From NCBI RefSeq assembly GCF_000023105.1, contig NC_012669.1:62001-126000 (forward strand): a stretch of 64,000 nt of DNA, given 5' to 3'. The DNA is from Beutenbergia cavernae DSM 12333. GTDB lineage: Bacteria > Actinomycetota > Actinomycetes > Actinomycetales > Beutenbergiaceae. This document shows, piece after piece, positions 45,385-54,198 of this stretch (position 1 is its first letter; each line of letters opens with the position of its first letter). Below the pieces are notes generated by a model. It was not told the origin of the DNA. It saw only the letters and a program-made list of their open reading frames with translations, and did not search any database. The translations under genes and the position numbers were made by a program.

Positions 45385-47178
45385 ATGAGCACAGAGACCG
45401 CAGCCGTCGCGGAGATCATGAGGATCCTGAGCCGATGCCCCCATCTTGAGGGCGTGCTCGCGTCTCACGACCGTGTTCCGCTGACCGATGGTCACATCGA
45501 CGTCTACTCATCGCTTAGCAGGGCGAACAAGGACTGGCTCGGGCGGGTGAATGTACAGATCAAGGGTCGCGCGAGCAGGAAGGGGACGGCGGCTTCGTTC
45601 TCGCTAAAGCGAGAGGTGCTGGAGGCCCACCTTAGGAACGCCGGCGTGCTCTTGCTGTGCGTCGACGTTGATCAGAAACGGGCCAAGGCTACTCCTAGAT
45701 ACGCGGCACTGGTACCGTTCGAAATTCGCCGCATTCTGGCGTCGGCTCCGGAGAAGCAGAAGAGCGTCGCAATCCCACTTAGAAAGCTGCCCCGCCTTCC
45801 AGGTGCCGTCGAGCGCATCGTGGAGGTAATCCGCGTAGGCGCGCGGCAGAACCCATTCGCCACCACTGATCCTCGTCTGTTCGAGTCAATTAAGCATATT
45901 ACAATCTCGACCGCCGAGGAGGTGGACTTCAATGTGCCGACGCGCCTGCGTCCAGGCGAGGGAGCGTTCGCAGTGGAGGTGACGACCGAGAACGGTTCCC
46001 AGGTGCCTCTCGACGGTGAGTTCGAAATCCTCCCTGAAGACTACGTCGCGCGTGAACGGGATGTCCGAGTAGTGGCAGGCAATGCGGCTTTCGACAGTTT
46101 CGTGGTTCAGAGAATCTCCTCCGACCAGACATGCGTAGCGCTAGGCGAAGGCCTATCCATCGTAATCCACGAAGGTGGCGAGGGGCGCGGCGTCGACATC
46201 AACATTACGTGCCCGAGCAACTTCGTCGCACGCAAGCGTGCTGTCGAGTTCATGGTCGGCATCTTTGACAATGGCGAGATCGCCTTGGGAGATCGAACTC
46301 TCACGCTGGGCGAGGTGCCGGCCAGCAAAGGCCCGGATATCGAAGAAATACGAGGGCACCTTGCGTTCCTGTGTCGCCTCCAGGAGGTATTCGACAAATT
46401 CCAATTCGACGGCGCACTCATCGACCTCGAGGGAATGACGGAGAGGGACATTGAGCATTTGGACGTGCTGTATCGCGTCTTCGTCGAGGGAGTCGCGCCT
46501 TGCAATACCAGCGGAGAGTCCGGACGTATGCTCGTAAACTTCGGCCCTTGGGCGGTAATGCTTGTGGCTGTGCGCGGCCATGAGCCCGGCACATGGCGCT
46601 TCATCGATCCGTTCGATCCGGCTTCGCCTCAGATGCTTCGGTGGGCTGCTCAGAATGATCGTGACGTGACAATCCCGGTCACCGCCTACGACATCGTCGA
46701 ACCAGAGCACCTACCGAAGGTATTGAACCTCCGGCTCGACCTGATCGACGCGGCGTACGAACGCATCGCACACTCGGAAAGCACGGTGACCATCGCCAAT
46801 CAGTGCGTGCGGGATCTCCTTAACTGCGCCGACTCTGGTGGTGCGCGCCAAGAGGAGTTTCTCCATGGTGCAGCGCGATTGAACGATTGGATCATTCGTA
46901 GGGATGGGGAACGCGATGTCCATCGGCTCAACCAGTGGCAGATCGCGTGGCGGAGGCATGGTCTCACCGACGTCGACCGGACTGAAATACGCCGAATGAA
47001 GCGAGCATCGGCGAATTCGCAAGACGAGATGGCAGTGCATCAGGAATTGGCGTGCGCTCTACTGCTCGGGGACAGGGAAGAATCCGAGTTCCTCGCAAAT
47101 CAGCTGACGACCGCGCAACGCGATGTGATGGAAGGCTGGCCTATTTGGGAGCTTCGTCGGCATTTAGTCCGGACGTGA
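45385..47178 (+). CDS. Orphan 597-residue protein with PD-(D/E)XK-like N-terminal domain
   Basis: ATG 45385 has AGGA seven bases upstream. The first 120 residues resemble the DUF4365 type of restriction-nuclease fold: HIDVYSS with Asp39, then NVQIKGRA with Gln58-x-Lys60, followed by EAHLRNAGVLLLCVDVD. This is the D...QxK pattern of PD-(D/E)XK nucleases. The following 470 residues have no recognised domain: a beta-rich middle (residues 180-320) and a helical C-terminus (SQDEMAVHQELACALLLGDR). G+C is strikingly low for the window, and codons such as ATA, AGA and TTA appear. A single-gene anti-phage or DNA-processing factor is plausible but unproven. Confidence 0.75.
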   Translation: MSTETAAVAEIMRILSRCPHLEGVLASHDRVPLTDGHIDVYSSLSRANKDWLGRVNVQIKGRASRKGTAASFSLKREVLEAHLRNAGVLLLCVDVDQKRAKATPRYAALVPFEIRRILASAPEKQKSVAIPLRKLPRLPGAVERIVEVIRVGARQNPFATTDPRLFESIKHITISTAEEVDFNVPTRLRPGEGAFAVEVTTENGSQVPLDGEFEILPEDYVARERDVRVVAGNAAFDSFVVQRISSDQTCVALGEGLSIVIHEGGEGRGVDINITCPSNFVARKRAVEFMVGIFDNGEIALGDRTLTLGEVPASKGPDIEEIRGHLAFLCRLQEVFDKFQFDGALIDLEGMTERDIEHLDVLYRVFVEGVAPCNTSGESGRMLVNFGPWAVMLVAVRGHEPGTWRFIDPFDPASPQMLRWAAQNDRDVTIPVTAYDIVEPEHLPKVLNLRLDLIDAAYERIAHSESTVTIANQCVRDLLNCADSGGARQEEFLHGAARLNDWIIRRDGERDVHRLNQWQIAWRRHGLTDVDRTEIRRMKRASANSQDEMAVHQELACALLLGDREESEFLANQLTTAQRDVMEGWPIWELRRHLVRT

Positions 47179-47595
47179 CCGAGGAATCGTTGTCACAATG
47201 TCCAGTAGAAATAGGAATTGGATGGCGCCGCCCTGACGTCAGGCCGTCCTTTGACTACGCTCCTCGAGAATGTCGCCGACGAGTTCGCGATCGCTCACGG
47301 CTGCGCATTGGTCTGGTCGTGATGCTTTCAGCGATCCAGATCGATTCGATGAAGCCGTGGCGCATCGAGCCCATCGGTCCGGGGCAAGGTTAGGGTGAGT
47401 GTGAGGCTTCCCCCTGGCCGTTCGTGATGGCGAAGGCCTCTTGGGGGCGCGGCAGTTGGATTACACATCATCGACTTTGTCGCAGCCCCCGATGTTACAG
47501 CGCGTCCAGGCTGTTAGAGCCGGTACTGGACTCTTTGAGGTTGCGGCACTCGCCGATTCAGGTCGCGCAATTCGAGGCCACCACCCGCGTCGTGC
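47179..47595. other. Right part of the islet, no supported gene
   Basis: About 417 bases of intermediate G+C. Short open frames exist on both strands but none shows a family, codon bias or start signal. No integrase C-terminus is recognisable next to the right repeat. Confidence 0.4.
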
Positions 47596-47618
47596 GGACG
47601 ACGACTGGGACTTCTGAC
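47596..47618 (+). repeat. Right direct repeat, copy of the nrdF 3' end (attR-like)
   Basis: Identical over 23 bp to 44585-44607, including the nrdF stop codon. The upstream bases do not match nrdF, so this is a core-site duplication and not a second nrdF gene. Confidence 0.85.
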
Positions 47619-47636
47619 TGGCGTGAGGACACCGGG

Positions 47637-47677
47637 CGTGGAAGATCCGTGCCCGTTGCGAGCACGGATCTTCCACG
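47637..47677 (+). terminator. Probable original terminator of the nrd operon
   Basis: A perfect 16-bp inverted repeat, CGTGGAAGATCCGTGC (47637-47652) with GCACGGATCTTCCACG (47662-47677), loop nine bases. It starts 19 bases after the right copy of the nrdF end, the position expected for the nrd terminator before the islet inserted. It may also serve the convergent SHOCT gene. Confidence 0.8.
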
Positions 47678-47691
47678 ACGGCGGCGCCGGA

Positions 47692-48036
47692 TCAGCCGGC
47701 TGGCGGCGCAGGCGGCTGCTGCGGCGGGACGCCGGGTGGCGTCGAGCCGGTCGAGCGCAGGACGCCGAGCCGCGCGCGGTACTCCTGCTCGTTGATGTCA
47801 CCGCGGGCGAACCGGTCCGCGAGGACCTGCTCGGCCGACGGCGCCGCCGAACCGGCGGCGGGCGGACCCCAGGCCCACGGCGGGCCCCAGTGTCCGCGCG
47901 AACGGCGGCGCGCGAACGCCCAGATCAGCAGCCCGATCACGACGAGCCAGAACAGCGGGAAGATCCAGAAGAACGGGAACGGTCCACCCCAGTGGGTGGC
48001 GCCGTCCGCCAGGGCAGGCAATGCCTCGATGGACAT
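47692..48036 (-). CDS. SHOCT domain membrane protein
   Basis: 114 residues from ATG 48036 (GGAGG nine bases upstream). One strong membrane helix near 20-40 (FFWIFPLFWLVVIGLLIWAF) is followed by a basic stretch and a Trp/Pro-rich linker. A C-terminal SHOCT motif follows (AEQVLADRFARGDINEQEYR), a short helical hairpin common at protein ends. Function unknown. The upstream neighbour on the same strand is the two-component system, 138 bases away. Confidence 0.85.
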   Translation of the reverse strand: MSIEALPALADGATHWGGPFPFFWIFPLFWLVVIGLLIWAFARRRSRGHWGPPWAWGPPAAGSAAPSAEQVLADRFARGDINEQEYRARLGVLRSTGSTPPGVPPQQPPAPPAG

Positions 48037-48174
48037 CGCCATCACCTCCTCCGGGCCGGCGCCTCGGCGCAGACCCTCGACAACAGGACCCCTCCAGGCT
48101 CTCCGTTGGGCGACGCCGGGTCGTCACCCCGGCGATGATTCCCGCCTACCCCCGTGGTGCCGTCGCGAGCGGGT

Positions 48175-48840
48175 TCAGGAACCCCAGCCGGGCCGTACGA
48201 GCCCTGACTCGTAGGCCGCCACGACGAGCTGCGCGCGGTCCCGCGCGGCGAGCTTCGTCATGGTCCGCGACACGTGCGTCTTCACCGTCGACGGGCTGAG
48301 GAAGAGCTTCGCCGCGATCTCGTCGTTGGAGAGCCCCTCCGCCACCGTGACGAGCACCTCTCGCTCACGGTCGGTCAGGTGGTCGAGTCCCGGCACGGCC
48401 TTGACCGCGCGGGTGGACTCCGCGACCTGCGCCAGCAGCCGCCGCGTCACGGTGGGCGACAGGAGCGCGTCACCGGCGGCCGCGACCCGCACGGCGCGCA
48501 CCAGCTCGGCGGGTTCCGTGTCCTTGACGAGGAACCCGCTCGCCCCTGCGCGGATCGCCTCGGCCACGTACTCGTCGAGCTCGAACGTGGTCACGACCAC
48601 GATATGGGCGCCCGACGCGCGCGGATCGGCGACGATCCGCCGCGTCGCCTCCAGCCCGTCGAGCTTCGGCATGCGGATGTCCATGAGCACGACGTCGGGC
48701 CGGGTCTCCGCCGCGAGGCGCACCGCCTCAGCACCGTCGGCCGCCTCGGCGACGACCTCGACGTCGTCCTCCGCGTCCAGCAGCGACCGGAAGCCGCCGC
48801 GGATGAGCGCCTGGTCGTCGGCGATGAGCACCCTGATCAT
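48175..48840 (-). CDS. LuxR/NarL-type response regulator
   Basis: 221 residues. The receiver domain has the acidic pair in IADDQALIRGG, the phosphorylation Asp in DVVLMDIRMPKLDG (near residue 54), Thr in VVVTTFELDEY and Lys in GFLVKDTEP. The C-terminal LuxR HTH reads LTDREREVLVTVAEGLSNDE then AAKLFLSPSTVKTHVSRTM. Its start overlaps the sensor kinase stop by four bases. It responds to phosphorylation by that kinase; targets are not visible, though the SHOCT gene downstream is possible. Confidence 0.95.
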   Translation of the reverse strand: MIRVLIADDQALIRGGFRSLLDAEDDVEVVAEAADGAEAVRLAAETRPDVVLMDIRMPKLDGLEATRRIVADPRASGAHIVVVTTFELDEYVAEAIRAGASGFLVKDTEPAELVRAVRVAAAGDALLSPTVTRRLLAQVAESTRAVKAVPGLDHLTDREREVLVTVAEGLSNDEIAAKLFLSPSTVKTHVSRTMTKLAARDRAQLVVAAYESGLVRPGWGS

Positions 48841-50024
48841 GACGTTCCCTCCCTCGCCGCCGCGTACGGGAGCCGCACGCGCACCGTGAATCCGCCGTCC
48901 GAGTCGGGTCCGGCCTCGACGGTCCCGCCCAGCTGCTCGACCCGCTCGCGCATGCCGCGCAGGCCCCAGCCGGCCGACGACCCAGGTGACGACTCTCCCG
49001 CAGCGGGCGGCCCGCCGTCGTGCACGGAGATCGTGAGCCCGGCCGTGTCGCCGGTGACGCGGACGCGCGCCGCACGAGCCGCGGAGTGGCGCCGCACGTT
49101 CGTCAGCCCCTCCTGCACCACCCGGTACGCGGCGCGCGAGACGGCGTCGGCCACCGCGACGCCGTCGGGAACCGTGAGCACGAGGTCGACGGCGATGCCG
49201 CCTGCGCGGGTGCGCTCGACGAGCGTGGGGATGGCGTCGAGGTCGGCGCCCGGTGCCCTGGCGCCCGCGTCCGCATCGCCGTCGGCGCGCAGGATCCCGA
49301 TGAGCGAGCGCACCTCGTCGAGCGACTCGGTGCTCTGCGTGCGGATGTCGAGGAGGGCACGCCGCGCGAGGTCCGGGTCGCGGTCGAGCAGGTGCGCCGC
49401 GACGCCCGCCTGCACGGCGATGGCGGACAGCGAGTGGGCGAGGACGTCGTGGAGCTCCCGCGCGAGGCGGAGGCGTTCGTCCGCGAGCGACGTGCGTTCC
49501 TCCGCGGCGCGGAGAGCGCGCCGCGCCATGGCCCGGTCCCGCCACGTGCGCAGGAGCAGGCCCACGAGAACCGGGAGCCCGCCGAACGCCAGGGCGGCGC
49601 CGGCGGCGGACCACGTCGGTGCGCCGTCCTGGAGCGCCGCGATCACCACGAACCCGACGGCGTACGCGGCGGCCGACGCGTACGCCACCGGTGGTCGCCC
49701 GGTCGCCGTCGCGAGCGCGATCACGACGCCGGCGGCGAACAGGATCGGGCCGTGCGCGAATCCGAGCGCGAGGTAGCCGAGCGTGAGGGCGACGGCGAGC
49801 GGCGCCGCGATGTGCGGGCGGCGGGCCGCGAGGGGGAGGCACGCGACGACGGCGAGGACCAGCACCAGGGTGCCCAGGCCGAACGAGCGCTCGTCGGACT
49901 GGAACCGGTGGGCGCCCCAGGTGCCGGCCACGGTGAAGAACCCGAGCACCAGGGTCGGCACCGTGAGCCGCCGCGCCGGGAACGTCCGGTCGGGCGGCGC
50001 GGCCTGCGGAGGGACCATGCTCAC
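48837..50024 (-). CDS. Sensor histidine kinase, HisKA_3 type
   Basis: 395 residues. Five or six hydrophobic segments span about residues 20-165, with only short loops and no large external sensor domain. The dimerisation/phosphoacceptor region is RLRLARELHDVLAHSLSAIA (His near residue 195). The C-terminal ATPase has VVQEGLTNVRRHS (N box), ISVHDGGPPA and GWGLRGMRERVEQLGG. This is the NarX/DesK-like class typical of actinobacteria. GTG 50024 or ATG 50018 may be the start. Paired with the overlapping response regulator. Confidence 0.95.
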   Translation of the reverse strand: MSMVPPQAAPPDRTFPARRLTVPTLVLGFFTVAGTWGAHRFQSDERSFGLGTLVLVLAVVACLPLAARRPHIAAPLAVALTLGYLALGFAHGPILFAAGVVIALATATGRPPVAYASAAAYAVGFVVIAALQDGAPTWSAAGAALAFGGLPVLVGLLLRTWRDRAMARRALRAAEERTSLADERLRLARELHDVLAHSLSAIAVQAGVAAHLLDRDPDLARRALLDIRTQSTESLDEVRSLIGILRADGDADAGARAPGADLDAIPTLVERTRAGGIAVDLVLTVPDGVAVADAVSRAAYRVVQEGLTNVRRHSAARAARVRVTGDTAGLTISVHDGGPPAAGESSPGSSAGWGLRGMRERVEQLGGTVEAGPDSDGGFTVRVRLPYAAAREGTS

Positions 50025-50172
50025 GCCGTCACGGTAGACCGCGGGCCGCGGGACGGCGTCGTCCGGTGGTGCCGTGGTTCGTCATCCCCCGGTGCCGTTC
50101 GGGCGGCGTCCTCCATGGCATCCGATGCGCGGGAGGTGACCACTGGCCCCCGGAGCGTGACATCGTGGCCGA

Positions 50173-50868
50173 ATGGCCACCTCGCTCCCGCTGTTCCCTG
50201 TGGACGGCGCCATGAACAACGCTCGCTGGTGCGACGCCGTCTGCACGGCGCTCGGGCTGCCGAGCTCGACGGGCCGGCGGGTGTGGTCTGCGGGTGGTCG
50301 TCCTCCGGCGGGATATCCCGACGCCGTCACGCTGGCCGCCGACGCGACGGTCCCCGAGGTGCTGGACGTGGTTGAGCCGGGCCCCGGCGCCACGGTCAAG
50401 GACTCGTTCGCCACGCTCGACCTCGCACCGCAGGGGTTCCACGTCCTGTTCGACGCGCACTGGATCGTCCGACGGTCGGCGCAGAGCGTGCCGACGCACT
50501 CGTGGGCGCGCGTGTCGAAGCCGGCGGCGCTCGCCGTCTGGGCGGAGGCTCACGGGGGCGGACCGACGTTCGCGCCGAGCCTCGTCGACCACCCCGACGT
50601 CCGGTTCCTCGCGCTCGTCGACGACGGCGCGGTGCGGGCGGGCGTGGTGCTCAGCACCTCGCCTGGCCGGAAGGGGACGGTGGTCGGTGTGTCGAACGTG
50701 TTCCACGTCGACGGCGATGTTGCAGCCGTGTGGGCGGACGTCGTCGCGCTCACGGGTCGTGCCTGGCCCGGCGCGCCGCTCGTCGGGTACGAGGCGGACG
50801 CCGATCTCGCGCCGGCCCTGGCTGCGGGGTTCGTGGCGGCGGGACCGCTGCGCGTCTGGGCGCGCTGA
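50173..50868 (+). CDS. Conserved hypothetical protein, possibly GNAT-like
   Basis: 231 residues starting MATSLPLFPVDGAMNNARWC. The C-terminal half (FLALVDDGAVRAGVVLSTSP; LVGYEADADLAPALAAGFVA, then GPLRVW) resembles the end of a GNAT fold, with the last strand and the G-F-x-x-x-G-P-L-R-V-W ending, but the acetyl-CoA loop is not recognisable. Such proteins occur in actinobacteria without assigned role. The stop lies one base from the stop of the convergent phosphotransferase gene. Confidence 0.7.
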   Translation: MATSLPLFPVDGAMNNARWCDAVCTALGLPSSTGRRVWSAGGRPPAGYPDAVTLAADATVPEVLDVVEPGPGATVKDSFATLDLAPQGFHVLFDAHWIVRRSAQSVPTHSWARVSKPAALAVWAEAHGGGPTFAPSLVDHPDVRFLALVDDGAVRAGVVLSTSPGRKGTVVGVSNVFHVDGDVAAVWADVVALTGRAWPGAPLVGYEADADLAPALAAGFVAAGPLRVWAR

Positions 50869-50869
50869 C

Positions 50870-51592
50870 TCAGCCCGCGGCGTCGGCCCACTCCCGCACG
50901 GCGCGCACGGCGGTGGACAGTCGCTCCTTCTCGGCGGCGTCCAGCGTGGGGTTGGCCGCGCGCATCGCGAGAGCGCCCGCGAGGCCGAGCCGGGCATCGC
51001 CGTCGACCGCCGCGAGGAACGCCGCTCCCAGCGCCGGCACGGCCGCGAGGGCCGGGCCGGCCTGGGCCGCGAGCTCCGAGTCCGGCGGTGCCACCGCCAC
51101 CTCCGCGAGGATGAGCGCCGTCATCGCGACGTCGAGGTCGGCGGTCCCGAGCCGCGCGTTCGCCCAGTCGATGAGCACGGGCCCACGCTCGGGGTCGAGC
51201 ATGACGTTGTCCGGATGCAGATCGAGATGGACGACGACGTCGCCCGGCTCGCGCGGGCCGGCAGGTGCGGGCAGGGCGTGCAGCCGGTCGTGGAGGTCCG
51301 CGAGGAGGTGGGCGGCCTCGTCGGGCCGTGCGTCGCCGGCGACCAGCGCTCCGAGCATCGTCGGGCCCGCCACCCGGGCCATCACGAGGTCGGGTCCGTG
51401 CGCCTCGACCACCGCGGGCGCGGGGAACCCGTGCTCGGCGACGTGCGCCTGGATCTCGGCCTCACGCTCGGCGTCGTAGCCGTCGCGGTAGCGACGCAGC
51501 ACGAGGCCGTCGCCCAGGTCGTAGACGTCGGCCGTGCGGCCGCGGCCGAGGAGGTTCGCGGCAGAGGCGAGGCGACCCGCTCCGCCACTCAC
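50870..51592 (-). CDS. Phosphotransferase, APH family
   Basis: 240 residues from GTG 51592, overlapping the upstream stop by four bases (GTGA). Glycine-rich loop region LGRGRTADVYDLGDG (about 15-29), an RRYRDGYDAEREAE lysine-equivalent region, the catalytic VVHLDLHPDNVMLD (near residue 138) and metal-binding VLIDWANARLG. The N-terminus is kinase-like and the protein compact. The substrate is unknown. Tight coupling with the luciferase-like gene implies common expression. Confidence 0.88.
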   Translation of the reverse strand: MSGGAGRLASAANLLGRGRTADVYDLGDGLVLRRYRDGYDAEREAEIQAHVAEHGFPAPAVVEAHGPDLVMARVAGPTMLGALVAGDARPDEAAHLLADLHDRLHALPAPAGPREPGDVVVHLDLHPDNVMLDPERGPVLIDWANARLGTADLDVAMTALILAEVAVAPPDSELAAQAGPALAAVPALGAAFLAAVDGDARLGLAGALAMRAANPTLDAAEKERLSTAVRAVREWADAAG

Positions 51593-52629
51593 CGCAGCAC
51601 CTCGGCGAGCGCCGGCAGCGCCCGCGGGTCCGTCTGCACGATGAGCGTGGTGACGACGGTGGTGCGCCACTCCTCGAGCTGGGCGGCGACGTCGAGCGGC
51701 GTGCCGGCGAGCGCGACGTCGAGCACGAGGTCGGTCGGGACCGCGGCGGCCGCGGCCGCGCGATCGCCGGCCGCGTACAGCCGCGTGATCTTCTCGATCG
51801 GGTCCGCGTACCCGAGTCGCGCGATCGCGGCGCGGTGGAAGTTCGTGGCCGCCGAGCCCATGCCGCCGACGTACAGCGCGATCTGGGGCCGCAGCCGGTC
51901 GGCCGCCTCCTCCACGTCCCTGCCGAGGGCCACGGGTACGGACGCGCTCACCTCGAAGTGCTCGCGTCCGGCGAGGTGCGGGTCGCGGCGGGCGAAGCCG
52001 TCCTCGAGAGCCTCGGCGGCGTCCTCGTTGAGCCGCGGGGAGAAGAAGGCGGGCAGCCAGCCGTCGGCGATCTCGGCGGCGAGGGCCGTGTTCCGCGGAC
52101 CCTGCGCCGCGAGGTGGATCGGCAGATCGGCGCGGAGCGGGTGCACCGTCGACCGCAGAGGTTTGCCCTCGCCGGTCGCACCGACGGCGTCGTCCGGCAG
52201 CGGCAGGGGATAGGCGGGACCGGGCGCCGTCACGGGGGCCTCGCGACGCAGCACGTCGCGCACGATCTTCAGGTACTCGCGGGTGCGGGCGAGCGGCCGG
52301 GCGTACGGCTGGCCGTACCAGCCCTCGACGACCTGCGGGCCGGACGCACCCAGGCCCAGGATGAAGCGGCCGCCCGAAAGGTGGTCGAGGGTGAGGGCGG
52401 CCATCGCCGTCGCCGTCGGGGTGCGGGCGGACATCTGCGCGATGCCGGTGCCGAGGCGCACGCGCTGCGTGGTCGATCCCCACCAGGCGAGCGGCGTGAA
52501 GGCGTCGGAGCCGTAGGCCTCCGCCGTCCACACGGAGTCGAGGCCGAGCTCGTCGGCCAGGCGGACGGCGTCCGCGGCCCCGGGTGGTGGGCCGGCGGAC
52601 CAGTAGCCCGTGTGGAAGCCGAACCTCAT
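51589..52629 (-). CDS. Luciferase-like (LLM class) flavin-dependent oxidoreductase
   Basis: 346 residues from ATG 52629 (MRFGFHTGYWSAGPP), the usual start of F420- or FMN-dependent bacterial luciferase-like enzymes. Also visible: LADELGLDSVWTAEAYGSDA, MAALTLDHLSGGRFILGLGA and PIHLAAQGPRNTALAAEIAD. Members oxidise or reduce small organic compounds with F420 or FMN; the cofactor cannot be decided with certainty, but F420 is common in actinobacteria. Cotranscribed with the APH-like gene. The upstream region holds palindrome B copy 2. Confidence 0.92.
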   Translation of the reverse strand: MRFGFHTGYWSAGPPPGAADAVRLADELGLDSVWTAEAYGSDAFTPLAWWGSTTQRVRLGTGIAQMSARTPTATAMAALTLDHLSGGRFILGLGASGPQVVEGWYGQPYARPLARTREYLKIVRDVLRREAPVTAPGPAYPLPLPDDAVGATGEGKPLRSTVHPLRADLPIHLAAQGPRNTALAAEIADGWLPAFFSPRLNEDAAEALEDGFARRDPHLAGREHFEVSASVPVALGRDVEEAADRLRPQIALYVGGMGSAATNFHRAAIARLGYADPIEKITRLYAAGDRAAAAAAVPTDLVLDVALAGTPLDVAAQLEEWRTTVVTTLIVQTDPRALPALAEVLR

Positions 52630-52675
52630 CGCCTCGGGTCTCCTCGCCGTCGTCCCGCTCACCGTAGGTGATCAG

Positions 52676-52748
52676 CGTCGAGGTAGTACTGACCGGACGA
52701 GGTAGTAGTTCCGTGCCTCTACCTCATCCTTTCGGTTCTACCTCGACG
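52676..52748. repeat. Palindrome B, copy 2
   Basis: Outer arms CGTCGAGGTAG (52676-52686) / CTACCTCGACG (52738-52748) are perfect; overall about 28 of 36 positions pair. The left arm (GAGGTAGTACT, then CGAGGTAGTAG) aligns closely with the left arm of the palindrome at 8751-8822. Here it lies in a divergent promoter region and not at gene ends, so termination is not its obvious role. Confidence 0.7.
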
Positions 52749-52773
52749 TCTGCCCGCCCGCCGCGGAGCGCCT

Positions 52774-52794
52774 TGTTCTAGTAGAATACGAACA
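52774..52794. promoter_or_regulatory. YtrA/GntR-type operator and leaderless promoter
   Basis: TGTTC-N11-GAACA (52774-52794) is a dyad immediately before and including the first base of the GntR start codon. TAGAAT (52782-52787) inside it fits a -10 element, which would place the transcript start at the ATG, so the mRNA is probably leaderless and autoregulated. Confidence 0.65.
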
Positions 52795-53174
52795 TGTTGC
52801 GACTCGACACCGCGTCTGCGGTCCCGTTCGCCGACCAGATCGCTGCGCAGGTGCGGCACGGCCTCGTCACGGGAGAGCTGCGGCCCGGGTCACGCCTGCC
52901 GTCGGCGCGCGAGCTGGGCGCGATGCTCGACGTCAACCTCCACACCGTCCTGCGGGCCTACCAGCAGCTCCGGGACGAGGAGCTGCTCGAGCTCCGCCGC
53001 GGACGCGGCGCGACGATCCGCGCGGGAGCCGCGGTCGACCGGGCACGGCTCGGCGAGCTCGCTCGCGACCTGCTCGCCGAGGCGCGACGACTCGGGATGA
53101 CGACCGACGCCGTCGTCGCCCTCGTCCGTGACGCCGCCCGCACCTCACCCTCGTCCTTCGGGAGGACTCCATGA
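52794..53174 (+). CDS. GntR family regulator, YtrA subfamily
   Basis: 126 residues. The winged helix covers about 1-75 (VPFADQIAAQVRHGLVTGEL, RPGSRLPSARELGAMLDVNL, HTVLRAYQQLRDEELLE), followed by the short YtrA-type helical dimerisation tail (LARDLLAEARRLGMTTDAVV) in place of a ligand-binding domain. YtrA regulators usually repress adjacent membrane-protein or ABC transporter genes. Its stop overlaps the DUF1648 gene start by four bases. Confidence 0.93.
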   Translation: MLRLDTASAVPFADQIAAQVRHGLVTGELRPGSRLPSARELGAMLDVNLHTVLRAYQQLRDEELLELRRGRGATIRAGAAVDRARLGELARDLLAEARRLGMTTDAVVALVRDAARTSPSSFGRTP

Positions 53175-54184
53175 CCACGCCGGACCGCCCCGCCGCCCGC
53201 GTGCCCGAGGCCCGCGTGGTGCGGCCCGCGCCGTGGCGGCGGCCGCTCGCCCTGGGGCTGGTGTGGCTGCCGGTGGTGCTGCTCGCGGTCCTCGGCTCGG
53301 TGTGGTTGCCGCGCCTGCCGGACGTCACCGCGTCCCATTGGTCGGGCTCCGGCGCCGCGGACGGGTTCACGGCGTCGGTCCCGTTCTGGGCCTGGACGAC
53401 GGCGGTCGCCGCGGCGATCGCCGCCGTCGCCACGATCGTGGCGTACGCCCGGCGGGTGCTGCCGTTCGTCGCGGTCTGGTGCGTGGTGGGCGGGGCGTTC
53501 GTGACGGCGCTCGCCGCGCTGCTGTGGACGGCGTCGGCCGCCGCGACTCTTCGGGCGCCGGGCCCGGAACAGGCGCTGCTCGGAGCCGGCGGCGTGGCTG
53601 CCCTGTTCGTGCCGTTCGCCTGGGCCGGGCTCGCGTTCCTCGCCCACGGCCGTCCCGCGGTCGTGCGCCCGGAGCCCGCGTCGATCGAGCCGCTGCCGCT
53701 CGCGGACACCGAGCGCGCCGCGTGGTCGACGACGCTCACGAGCCGGATGTTCCTGTACCTCGCGGCTGGAGTCGGCGTGCTCGGTGGACTGATGACGTTC
53801 TCCGCGGCGAACGGAAATCCGGAGACCAGAGGCATCTTCGTGCCTCTGGCGGTGCTCTTCGTCGGAGTCGCCTTCATGCTCCTTGTCCTGGCCAGGGTCC
53901 GCGTGAGCGTCGACGGCCGCGGCCTGCGCCTGACGTCGTGGCTCGGGTTCCCGGTCACGCGGATCCCGCTCGACGACGTCGCCGCCGCCCGGGCGGAGCA
54001 GCTCGAGCCGGGCGAGTGGGGTGGCTGGGGCTACCGATGGATGCCTGGGCGCACGGCGTTCGTGCTGCGGCGCGGGCCGGCGCTCGTCGTCGACCGGCGC
54101 GACGGGCGCCAGTTCGCCGTCACGCTGGACGACCCCGCCACGCCCGCCGCACTGCTGGAGCGCCTCCGCGCCGACGTGGCCTGA
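53171..54184 (+). CDS. DUF1648 domain membrane protein
   Basis: 337 residues. About six membrane helices; the DUF1648 segment with WLPRLPDVTASHWSGSGAAD follows helix 1. The last 100 residues form a soluble PH-like domain (VRVSVDGRGLRLTSWLGFPV; RIPLDDVAAARAEQL). Related proteins (SdpI-like) are linked to antimicrobial peptide immunity or envelope stress in Bacillus; function here is unknown. It is controlled with, and probably by, the coupled GntR gene. Confidence 0.85.
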   Translation: MTTPDRPAARVPEARVVRPAPWRRPLALGLVWLPVVLLAVLGSVWLPRLPDVTASHWSGSGAADGFTASVPFWAWTTAVAAAIAAVATIVAYARRVLPFVAVWCVVGGAFVTALAALLWTASAAATLRAPGPEQALLGAGGVAALFVPFAWAGLAFLAHGRPAVVRPEPASIEPLPLADTERAAWSTTLTSRMFLYLAAGVGVLGGLMTFSAANGNPETRGIFVPLAVLFVGVAFMLLVLARVRVSVDGRGLRLTSWLGFPVTRIPLDDVAAARAEQLEPGEWGGWGYRWMPGRTAFVLRRGPALVVDRRDGRQFAVTLDDPATPAALLERLRADVA

Positions 54185-54198
54185 GCCTCCCGCGCCCA

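Noticed and set aside
44923-45495. Minus-strand frame of 190 codons at the left side of the islet
   Set aside because: It overlaps the start of the 597-residue protein gene, has no recognisable domain and no ribosome binding site, and its Ser/Arg/Thr-rich composition is that of a spurious frame.
47596-47618. Second, truncated nrdF gene
   Set aside because: Only 23 bp match; sequence upstream of the repeat shares nothing with nrdF, so an attachment-core duplication fits better than a gene remnant.
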